Virus record (IMG/VR): IMGVR_UViG_3300042559_001852
Location: 1 to 39,770 of that record
DNA from: a virus
Strand: one strand, 5' to 3'
Length of the DNA stretch: 39,770 nt
A model generated the notes under the pieces. The model had not been told where the DNA came from. It did not search any database and saw only the letters and a program-made list of their open reading frames with translations. The translations under genes were made by a program, and so were the position numbers. This document shows, piece after piece, positions 15,320 through 22,434 of this stretch (within the stretch, counting starts at the first letter, position 1; every line of letters starts with the position of its first letter).

Positions 15320-16327
15320 TTATCCTTTAGCTACGATAAATTCTATCTTGTATTTGCCCGCAGTAGCAGTACGATCGTATCTATTTATAATTGAATCTAT
15401 ATTGTATTCTAATGTGATATATCCAAAGTGTCGAGTCGGGTCTACGTGAATTTTTCCGTCCTTCACTTTTACAGTTAAATTAGTTTTGATTTCTCTATCA
15501 AATTTTATCTTATTACCGTATTTACCAAAGTAAGTACCACCTTCATATTCGTGTATAACGAACTGGGACGTCGTAAAAATAGTATTCTTGTTTACAGTGT
15601 ATGTTCCGGAACCTTCGATTCTTGGTGTTAAAAAGTATTCTTCTATTGTGGCATCATATGCATCCATCGTAAAGGCGTGATGAGAATTATTATACACATT
15701 TGAATCAATACTCGGCATTGCTACTAAATGTGGATTGAGTACACAAACAACTAATTCTGAGTTTTTTGTTTTTTTGAAAACGCAATAAGTTACTGTAGCA
15801 ATAGAAGCTAATCCATCAATAGGATTGTTATCTCCACTTAAGTTAATCACGTTAAAATCATCATCTCGAGTATAGTAGTACGATTTAGCCATCAACGTTT
15901 TCTTATTCATGGCGATATTACTTAGTGGAGTTCCGAGTGCAACCCAAGAATGTTTTTCTAAATAACTGTACACTTCATCAAGATTAATAACTCTACTATT
16001 ATCTGAGTCTAGACTAACATTAGGCGTTAAATATTCCTTTAGAATAAGTTGGCCCTTTGACTCACCAACTTCAGTATTCATACCAGAGTTATTTGTTTCT
16101 ATTACATACTTAAACGATTCAGACTCAAACTGTTCGAGTATGGGCGCCTTTAATTTATGTATGCGTTCATCTTTCACTATATTAGCGAGTGAAGATCTTC
16201 CAGAATTAACTGGCATATATAAGCCGTTAAACGACCACTTATCGCCAATAGCAAGGTTCATTACATCAGTACAGTTTTCCCAAATGGGTGGACGCTTTGA
16301 CGCCCATATAAATGCCCAGTTAATCAT
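15320..16327 (-). CDS. Hypothetical protein within the radical SAM block, 335 aa
   Basis: ATG at 16327 overlaps the stop of the 191-aa gene (ATGA), so the two are translated together. The N-terminus MINWAFIWASKRPPIWENC is rich in Trp. The middle has SYYYTRDDDFNVINLSGDNN and ELVVCVLNPHLVAMP. The C-terminal 120 residues look all-beta, with Thr/Lys/Asp-rich strands (TNLTVKVKDGKIHVDPTRHF) and a close TAGKYKIEFIVAKG. No signal peptide, membrane segment or known catalytic motif is visible. I do not recognise the family. A structural beta protein, a target of the neighbouring enzymes, or an enzyme of unknown type are all open. An exact late promoter for the next gene lies within its last 70 bases. 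Confidence 0.65.
   Translation of the reverse strand: MINWAFIWASKRPPIWENCTDVMNLAIGDKWSFNGLYMPVNSGRSSLANIVKDERIHKLKAPILEQFESESFKYVIETNNSGMNTEVGESKGQLILKEYLTPNVSLDSDNSRVINLDEVYSYLEKHSWVALGTPLSNIAMNKKTLMAKSYYYTRDDDFNVINLSGDNNPIDGLASIATVTYCVFKKTKNSELVVCVLNPHLVAMPSIDSNVYNNSHHAFTMDAYDATIEEYFLTPRIEGSGTYTVNKNTIFTTSQFVIHEYEGGTYFGKYGNKIKFDREIKTNLTVKVKDGKIHVDPTRHFGYITLEYNIDSIINRYDRTATAGKYKIEFIVAKG
15382..15389 (-). promoter_or_regulatory. T4-type late promoter octamer upstream of the CQCNC peptide gene
   Basis: Exact TATAAATA on the minus strand, 68 bases upstream of the 63-aa gene (start 15314), in the last part of the 335-aa gene. It would make the peptide the first gene of a late transcript that continues into radical SAM enzymes, giving high peptide expression. 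Confidence 0.65.
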
Positions 16328-16899
16328 AGTGACCTAATATATGCTATAACTTCTTCGCTTGAATTGCCATCAAAGAATACATCAAACTTATCTTTGTGTT
16401 TTCTTAAAAAGTTTGAATAAGATTCTTGGAATAGATGCGCTGATTCTTCGCTTAAGTTTTCATGTGTGACAAGATGGTGAATACTTCGAGGAGTAACCCA
16501 CCCAATATAGACGTGAGGTACATGTGGGCGATTGCCTGAATAAGCAATTGGTAAGACAACATGACCTTCAAGTTCTCTTCCAATATATACGTCTGATTCA
16601 TATTTTAAGAAGATAAACTTATTCATATCGTGAAACGCTTCTTCAAAAAACTTTATATATGTGTCTTGATCTTGAAGGGATTCAAATACATACTTATAAT
16701 CTCCACGCTTAAATGCATCAATGACGTCTTGAGGATATTCATGTTGAATTAAATTCTTTGCAACGATATCTAAAAAGTAAGCGTCTTCCATACAAAATTG
16801 TATAAAGTTATCTGCATGCCAGTTGTTGACCTTATTGCGAATAGCATTATTCACATCGTCAATCTCAATGTTCATCGCTAACACTACTTTTTTTAACAT
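16324..16899 (-). CDS. Hypothetical protein within the radical SAM block, 191 aa
   Basis: ATG 16899 is chosen for its AGAGGTTAACCC ribosome site. It overlaps the end of the B12-type radical SAM gene by 7 bases. An internal ATG at 16875 (MNIEIDD) has no such site. The first 110 residues are mostly helical and acidic (FIQFCMEDAYFLDIVAKNLI, DAFKRGDYKYVFESL). The second part contains GNRPHVPHVYIGWVTPRSIH followed by HLVTHENLSEES, with several His residues that might bind metal, and a helical end. I do not recognise a family. The overlap on both sides ties it to the radical SAM enzyme upstream and to the 335-aa protein downstream, so a shared pathway or a partner role is plausible. Confidence 0.65.
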   Translation of the reverse strand: MLKKVVLAMNIEIDDVNNAIRNKVNNWHADNFIQFCMEDAYFLDIVAKNLIQHEYPQDVIDAFKRGDYKYVFESLQDQDTYIKFFEEAFHDMNKFIFLKYESDVYIGRELEGHVVLPIAYSGNRPHVPHVYIGWVTPRSIHHLVTHENLSEESAHLFQESYSNFLRKHKDKFDVFFDGNSSEEVIAYIRSL

Positions 16900-18920
16900 G
16901 GGTTAACCTCTATGTGCCGAAACATCTTATTTGAGCCACTGATAGAACACAGTTTAATGAAGTACTTGTTTACTCTCTCGTTCATATCATATTTATGCCA
17001 ATCGATCATGTGGTGAAGATCTGTGTATGTTACATCCATTGGAGTATTGTTGTATGTACCTTTGACTAAACTTTCTGACGTCCAATCATATTCACTTACA
17101 AATGACATAGGATTTTCAGGATTATAATCGATCCATTTAACAGTGTTGATGCTCCAATTGATTAGATCGTCTAGTTTCTCATCATCACCAAATTCGTCGA
17201 TGATCCACCTTTTTACTGCTTGATAAAAGTTATAACGGTTGATGTTGATCATGATGTTAATTAGTGCTGACATCTTTGCATACAATTTCCACGGTAAACC
17301 ATCAAGTCTATAGTATTCGAAGTTAATCGCACTTTTTTCCTGTACTTTTTGCTGGGCCTGTAGTATAATGCTTTTAAGCACAGAAAATTGGATAGAGTCT
17401 AAGTATTCAGTGTTAATGAATGTTTTGTAGAATTTTTTATAGAATGTAGAGTGTGGTATACCGATAGAGTCTAGGTACTGAGTAATTCTACGAAGGTATC
17501 CTTCAGTCTCCATAGTAAAAATAATACCATCAGACACAAGCATCTCTACGTACTCTTCTCGAGAGTAGGACATAGTAGCTACTACGATCTTTGATGGCTG
17601 TACATACTCAGGTGCTTCAATTAGACCTCTTTGTTTGATCAAAGATCCGTCCATCAGAATGTCTTCTCGAATTACCGCATCCTTTGTAGATTCGGTTAAA
17701 GATTCAATCATTTCGAGTTTAAACTTTTTGATATAATCTGAATGTGAAGCAGGTGATGTGGGAAGAAGATGCCATGTATACTTTTCCCAGAATACATTTA
17801 GTTTTGCCATTTCACCTGCTGCGAAATAGTAGTTTTCAAGTGTCGTGCCGGGAAGACCTCGAATCAACTCTGCTCTGATTTTGATACCAAACTCTTCGCG
17901 GAGTTCGTTATAAGCTTTGAACTGCTTTTCCCAAGGTTCATCTATTCTGTCGATGTTCTTTAAGACTTGAGGATCCATATCTTGCATTGATATCTTAAAG
18001 CCGGATGCAAGCCCATGCTGAGCCATCAGCCTATCAATCTTGTACACATTTGACTTCTTAGACTTGCTTAATCCAGCAAACACTATTTCCTTTGGCAGGT
18101 CGTATTTCTTTTTAAGCTCACACACATATTCCATAATTTCGACATCACGATCTAGTTGACCAAGATTTGCCTCAACCATGTGAAGATCTTCTAATGCATT
18201 ATTTTCTGCGAGCCATGTTAAATCTTCAATGATATCTTCAGTCGGTCTGAATGCAACCTTTGAGTTAATACCACCACTCCACTCGCAGAAGGTGCACCCG
18301 TATGGGCACCCGCGGTGAGTTTCGTAGATAGTCTGAAGTGTTACACCTGGAATACGATTATCGATCACATCTTTGATGTAGTCTTTATTACGTTCAAAGA
18401 TTTTCTTTGGCCAAGTAAATGAACGCTTATGAAATGTAATAGGTGATGTAATATAACCATCATCTTTTGCCATTACTATAAAGGGGACTTTCATCCAATC
18501 TTTATCAGTCTCTATTTGATAGAGTAATTCATTGATGAAAGGTTCACCATAGCCATCGGTTTGACAAGTAAAATCTACATACGGGTATTTCTTAAAATAA
18601 TCTGGGTCTTCCTTATATTCGCAGTAAGGCCCACCAAATGTAATGTAAATGTCTGGTCTATTTTCTTTAATCCGCCGAGCGACTTCTCGAGATAATCCTA
18701 CGTTCCATACGTAGACGGAAAATCCTACAAGTGCAGGATCTTTTGACAAGATATCGTCGACAAGTTCTTGAACGTCGTTAGCCCTTGAAGAAGAAATTGG
18801 GTAGTGCCAATTCCACTTAGCACTACCCTTATAATTATCTTCTACATATGACTTAAACGACATCCACGCGTAATCATACACATTATCGCGTATAGTGTAA
18901 TTTACATAAACAAAATTCAT
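16893..18920 (-). CDS. B12-binding-type radical SAM enzyme, 675 aa
   Basis: ATG at 18920 with AAGGAACA upstream, 8 bases after the fibre gene. Residues 1-140 resemble the cobalamin-binding Rossmann domain of class B radical SAM enzymes (PALVGFSVYVWNVGLSREVA, PDIYITFGGPYCE, with GGP at 96-98). The DxHxxG histidine motif is absent, as in several members of this group, so B12 binding is probable but not certain. The radical SAM motif is THRGCPYGCTFCEW (C205, C209, C212). The barrel continues with LHMVEANLGQLDRDVEIMEY and FKISMQDMDPQVLKNIDR. The C-terminal 250 residues are a separate helical region of unknown role. Relatives methylate unreactive carbons or phosphorus, or carry out ring rearrangements. 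Its place at the head of the block suggests that methylation or another B12-dependent step may come first. Confidence 0.85.
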   Translation of the reverse strand: MNFVYVNYTIRDNVYDYAWMSFKSYVEDNYKGSAKWNWHYPISSSRANDVQELVDDILSKDPALVGFSVYVWNVGLSREVARRIKENRPDIYITFGGPYCEYKEDPDYFKKYPYVDFTCQTDGYGEPFINELLYQIETDKDWMKVPFIVMAKDDGYITSPITFHKRSFTWPKKIFERNKDYIKDVIDNRIPGVTLQTIYETHRGCPYGCTFCEWSGGINSKVAFRPTEDIIEDLTWLAENNALEDLHMVEANLGQLDRDVEIMEYVCELKKKYDLPKEIVFAGLSKSKKSNVYKIDRLMAQHGLASGFKISMQDMDPQVLKNIDRIDEPWEKQFKAYNELREEFGIKIRAELIRGLPGTTLENYYFAAGEMAKLNVFWEKYTWHLLPTSPASHSDYIKKFKLEMIESLTESTKDAVIREDILMDGSLIKQRGLIEAPEYVQPSKIVVATMSYSREEYVEMLVSDGIIFTMETEGYLRRITQYLDSIGIPHSTFYKKFYKTFINTEYLDSIQFSVLKSIILQAQQKVQEKSAINFEYYRLDGLPWKLYAKMSALINIMININRYNFYQAVKRWIIDEFGDDEKLDDLINWSINTVKWIDYNPENPMSFVSEYDWTSESLVKGTYNNTPMDVTYTDLHHMIDWHKYDMNERVNKYFIKLCSISGSNKMFRHIEVNPC

Positions 18921-18928
18921 ATTGTTCC

Positions 18929-21900
18929 TTAGAGGATAACAGCCTCTACCATTAATGCTCCATCTTCAAGAGCAATTGCGAATGACCATGCATTTCTTGT
19001 GTTATCTACCCACGCATAACCTGGAGTTGTAGAAGGTGCAAGTCTATCACCTTTCTTACATCCGCCAATTACCTTAACCGGAACTCGACCTTTGAGCGCA
19101 ATCGCAGTTCCACCTTCGAGATTGTTATTCATAAGATACGCCGGCTTTTCTGAAACTACACCAAGAACTGAATGAGCATTATCAACATTAGCAGCTGTTA
19201 CTTCTGCAGTGCCACCGACTGCAATAACTGTACCAACTTCATAGGCTTGATCTGCAAGATAATTTTCTGCAAGGTCAGCGTACTGGGCAGTCGTTGCAAT
19301 ACCATCAAAGGTAGTAGCAAATACAGTTGCGAATTTTAATGTAGAAGAGCCTAGGTTGTAAGAGTTTGTTGTATCTGGAAGAGCGCTACCACTATAGCGT
19401 AATGTTGGGAACGTCTTTGTACCGGATAGAGTTTGGTTACCGGTTGTACGTATAACGGTCGAATCGACTGCAAAGCTTCTATCTGCAGTTAGGTCGCCGC
19501 CGCCGCTTAAACCATCTCCTGCTGCGATATTTCTTGAAGTTCTTACGAGAGTGGTTGCTATTCTTGCATCAGCAATAGTTCCTGAAGAGATATTTGAACC
19601 GTTGAGCGATGTAAGTGATGCACCAGAACCAGAGAAGGCTACAGCAGTAATCGTGTTTGCCGCAAAGTTACCCGATGCATCTCGAGCTACAACCGTTCCG
19701 GCCGTTGCAAGGTTAGTTGCATCTACGTCCCATGTTACTGCAGCAGAGCCATTGAAGTTTGATCCGTTGAGATAGTTACCGGCAGTATGCGCTTGGTTTG
19801 TATTAGCAGTCACAGTAATATTATTTGCGCCGTTGAACGATACGCCATTAATTGTTCTTGATGTCTGAAGCGTCGTTGCAGTTGATGCGTTGCCGACAAG
19901 AGCAGCGGTAATGGTGTTTGCCGCAAAGTTTTGCGCCGCATCCCGAGCAACTATCTTATCCGCTGTAGACGTTGTCGTAGCATCAACCGCCCAAGTAGTA
20001 GCCGCTCCACCATTGAAGTTTGAACCGGTGAGATACGTACCACGAGTGAGTGTATTTGGTGTATTTGCTGTAATTGTAATTGCAGCAGAACCATTAAAGT
20101 TAACACCATTAATTGCTCGGGCTGTAGCAAGAGTAGTGGCTGTAGACGCATTACCTACAAGATCTGCAGTAATCGTGTTTGCAGCAAAGTTTTGTGATGC
20201 ATCGCGAGCAACAACTTTTCCAGCAGTAGAGGTTGTCGTAGCATCAACCGCCCATGTAGTCGCAGCTGAACCGTCAAAGTTCGAACCGGTAAGGTACGTT
20301 CCGCGAGTAAGAATGTTATTCGTATTCGCAGTTACAACAATATTTGCTGAACCGTTGAATGATACTCCATTGATTGTCCGTGCGGTCTGCAAAGTAGTAG
20401 CGGTTGAAGCATTACCGGTCAACGTTGCAGTAATTGTATTCGCTGCAAAGTTACCTGAGACGTCTCTCGCAACCACTTTACTTGCTGTTGCTGCATCTGT
20501 TGCGTCAACATCCCAAGTAGTAGCGGCCGATCCATTAAAGTTTGAACCAGTAAGATAAGCACCACGAGTAAGAGTGTTATTCGTATTCGCCGTAACAGTG
20601 ATATTAGCAGATCCGTTAAACGAAACGCCGTTAATCGTTCTTGCCGTTTGCAGGGTGGTTGCAGTAGTAGCATTACCAGTAAGAGCCGCAGTAACAGTCG
20701 TTGCAGTTACGGTATTTGCAGTTACGTTGTTCGCAAATAATTGATTCCAACGTCTCGCAGTTGAACCAAGCGTAAATGTTACGTTTGCTGTTGGTAAGAT
20801 ATTTGTATCAAATCCAGCACCGCCCACAAGCGATATGGTATTTGATACGTTTAGATCTTGCACATCGGAAGAGCTAAGAGTGAGTGTTACGTTAGACGAG
20901 AAGTAAGATGTACCATACACATACAGGTCGCGACGAATGATCATATCACGATCGACTTCAGCATCTACTTGAATATTCACACTGTTCGCAACATCAAGAT
21001 CTTTTACGAAAGCGGTGTCCCAACGCATAAGATCTGCGCCAAGATCATAAGTCGTATTAGCGCCAGGTGAAACAGAAGTAGAGTTAGCAACAAGAGGTGT
21101 AACTGTAACAGTAGTATTGGCAAGGCTGAGATTCAACTCGGGCTGAGTACCAGTTGTAGCCTGAACCTTGAGAGACTTTGATGCACCTTTTAGGCGAATC
21201 TCATCTGTAGCTTCAAGCGCGGTGACTGTAGTATTTGCACCATTAAATGCGGCGTTACCTGCAACCGTGATCTGATTAGTAACAACTACGGTATTTGCAA
21301 CATCAAGGTCTTTTGTCCAAGTTTTGTTCCATCTTGCGGATGTCGAACCGACGTCATAAGTGGTTGTTGTATCTGGTAATAACGCAGTTGAAGATACAAT
21401 AAGCGGAGTAATAGTTGCTGATGTATTTGCAAGACTTAAATTAAGCGAATACAAAGTAGAATTTGTACTCTGAGTCTTCACGGTTCTTGCGCTTGTACCC
21501 TTGAGTCTTACTTCGCCAGTAGCTTCAAGAGCAGTGACTGTAGTGTTCGATCCAGTAAACGCAGCATTTGCAGTTACTGTGAGGATGCCATCGATGTTTG
21601 TGTTCGAATTAAAATCAGCTAAGCTATTTACTACAAGAGAATCTGAAGCATTGAATCCGAGTGTGATTACATCAACGTTTGCATTGAGAGAAGCAGCAGT
21701 TACTATTGTGTTTGAAGTAACATCAAATGTTGTACCATCGATATCAACCCGTGTGCCGGTAAACTCAGAACTTGTTCGAACAAACAACTGACCAGCATTA
21801 ATGGTTGTATTTGCTGCAGAAATTAAAACCGTCTTAGTCGAATCAATTGCAACGTTACTCGTAAACGTAGTATTGTTTGAATTTACAGTAAAGTTATCGG

Positions 21901-22219
21901 TGTTAGCTGAGATACGAACAAGCGGTGACTCTGAAAAGATGGTGTTTGATACTACGATTAAGTCGCCACCAGTGCTTGTAGACCCACCTCTTAATCCATT
22001 TGATACCACAACTGTATTTGCAGAGAAAATGCCTTGTAGATGAGCATTGCCAGTAGTGTATCCTCCAACCGTTACGTTCGGCTGTGGTTGGGTTACTGAT
22101 GTGAGTACCACGGTTCCCATATCATATACGAGAGAGTTGGTAGTGTCAATCCATGAGGCAAAAGTATCTGTTGCCTCAACGTTTGCACCTGCAGCTAAAT
22201 AGATGTGTGCCTTTGCCAT
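18929..22219 (-). CDS. Large repetitive tail-fibre protein, 1096 aa
   Basis: ATG at 22219 overlaps the stop of the 71-aa gene (TAATG). The N-terminal third includes two copies of a unit with TVTALEAT.E(V/I)RLKG and LDVAN. The middle (residues about 500-860) has at least four units of exactly 87 residues with TARTINGVSFNGSANITVTA, YLTGSNFNGSAATTW and VVARD..GNFAANTIT. The C-terminal 120 residues are a distinct, non-repeat domain beginning AQYADLAENYLADQAYEVGT and containing GVVSEKPAYLM and GRVPVKVIGGCKKGD. It resembles the Peptidase G2/intramolecular-chaperone-like ends of other phage fibres, but I cannot show self-cleavage. The protein has a single cysteine. The role is probably an elongated fibre, and the gene directly precedes the radical SAM block. 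Confidence 0.85.
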   Translation of the reverse strand: MAKAHIYLAAGANVEATDTFASWIDTTNSLVYDMGTVVLTSVTQPQPNVTVGGYTTGNAHLQGIFSANTVVVSNGLRGGSTSTGGDLIVVSNTIFSESPLVRISANTDNFTVNSNNTTFTSNVAIDSTKTVLISAANTTINAGQLFVRTSSEFTGTRVDIDGTTFDVTSNTIVTAASLNANVDVITLGFNASDSLVVNSLADFNSNTNIDGILTVTANAAFTGSNTTVTALEATGEVRLKGTSARTVKTQSTNSTLYSLNLSLANTSATITPLIVSSTALLPDTTTTYDVGSTSARWNKTWTKDLDVANTVVVTNQITVAGNAAFNGANTTVTALEATDEIRLKGASKSLKVQATTGTQPELNLSLANTTVTVTPLVANSTSVSPGANTTYDLGADLMRWDTAFVKDLDVANSVNIQVDAEVDRDMIIRRDLYVYGTSYFSSNVTLTLSSSDVQDLNVSNTISLVGGAGFDTNILPTANVTFTLGSTARRWNQLFANNVTANTVTATTVTAALTGNATTATTLQTARTINGVSFNGSANITVTANTNNTLTRGAYLTGSNFNGSAATTWDVDATDAATASKVVARDVSGNFAANTITATLTGNASTATTLQTARTINGVSFNGSANIVVTANTNNILTRGTYLTGSNFDGSAATTWAVDATTTSTAGKVVARDASQNFAANTITADLVGNASTATTLATARAINGVNFNGSAAITITANTPNTLTRGTYLTGSNFNGGAATTWAVDATTTSTADKIVARDAAQNFAANTITAALVGNASTATTLQTSRTINGVSFNGANNITVTANTNQAHTAGNYLNGSNFNGSAAVTWDVDATNLATAGTVVARDASGNFAANTITAVAFSGSGASLTSLNGSNISSGTIADARIATTLVRTSRNIAAGDGLSGGGDLTADRSFAVDSTVIRTTGNQTLSGTKTFPTLRYSGSALPDTTNSYNLGSSTLKFATVFATTFDGIATTAQYADLAENYLADQAYEVGTVIAVGGTAEVTAANVDNAHSVLGVVSEKPAYLMNNNLEGGTAIALKGRVPVKVIGGCKKGDRLAPSTTPGYAWVDNTRNAWSFAIALEDGALMVEAVIL
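19640..20720 (-). repeat. Four or more tandem 261-base repeats in the 1096-aa fibre
   Basis: A landmark for the 'ATT/ATD' linker codons begins at 19716, 19977, 20238 and 20499 on the plus strand, exactly 261 bases (87 residues) apart. Units encode NGVSFNGSANITV, YLTGSNFNGSAATTW and GNFAANTITA. Related single units occur in the fibres at 5102-8224 and 1-1502, suggesting exchange between genes. Confidence 0.9.
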
Positions 22220-22434
22220 TACTGCTTACTTGCTCCTAATTCTCGTACCGCCTGGCGGATGTCTAGCATCATAGCCATTATGTCTTGCACATTACGCTCG
22301 AGTTTATCTAAGCGTAATGCATCTTGCTTTTTTCGTTTATGCTCTGTGAGAGCTCTTCTATTTGTATTTATTAGAGCTCTCGTAGATATATCACGAGCAT
22401 AATCTTTTTCTTCGGTTTGAACGTGTTCTTGCAT
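22219..22434 (-). CDS. Small charged helical protein, 71 aa
   Basis: Both ends overlap neighbouring genes by TAATG, so it is coupled to the DUF4815 protein and to the 1096-aa fibre. The sequence is highly charged and predicted helical, with a heptad-like stretch DKLERNVQDIMAMMLDIRQA in the second half. That fits a small coiled coil. No cysteine, signal peptide or enzyme motif is present. Its position between a baseplate-peripheral protein and a fibre suggests an adaptor or assembly factor. I do not recognise a named family. Confidence 0.72.
   Translation of the reverse strand: MQEHVQTEEKDYARDISTRALINTNRRALTEHKRKKQDALRLDKLERNVQDIMAMMLDIRQAVRELGASKQ
22365..22372 (-). promoter_or_regulatory. 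Weak late-promoter-like octamer upstream of the 1096-aa fibre
   Basis: Minus strand AATAAATA inside the 71-aa gene, 146 bases upstream of the fibre start. One base off the T4 consensus and rather far away. Confidence 0.25.

Noticed and set aside
19890-20558. Long plus-strand open frame (222 aa) and others such as 544-1080 and 21501-21791
   Set aside because: They lie opposite fibre repeats on the minus strand, mirror their periodicity, are Ala/Val-rich low-complexity, and lack ribosome sites. They are antisense shadows.
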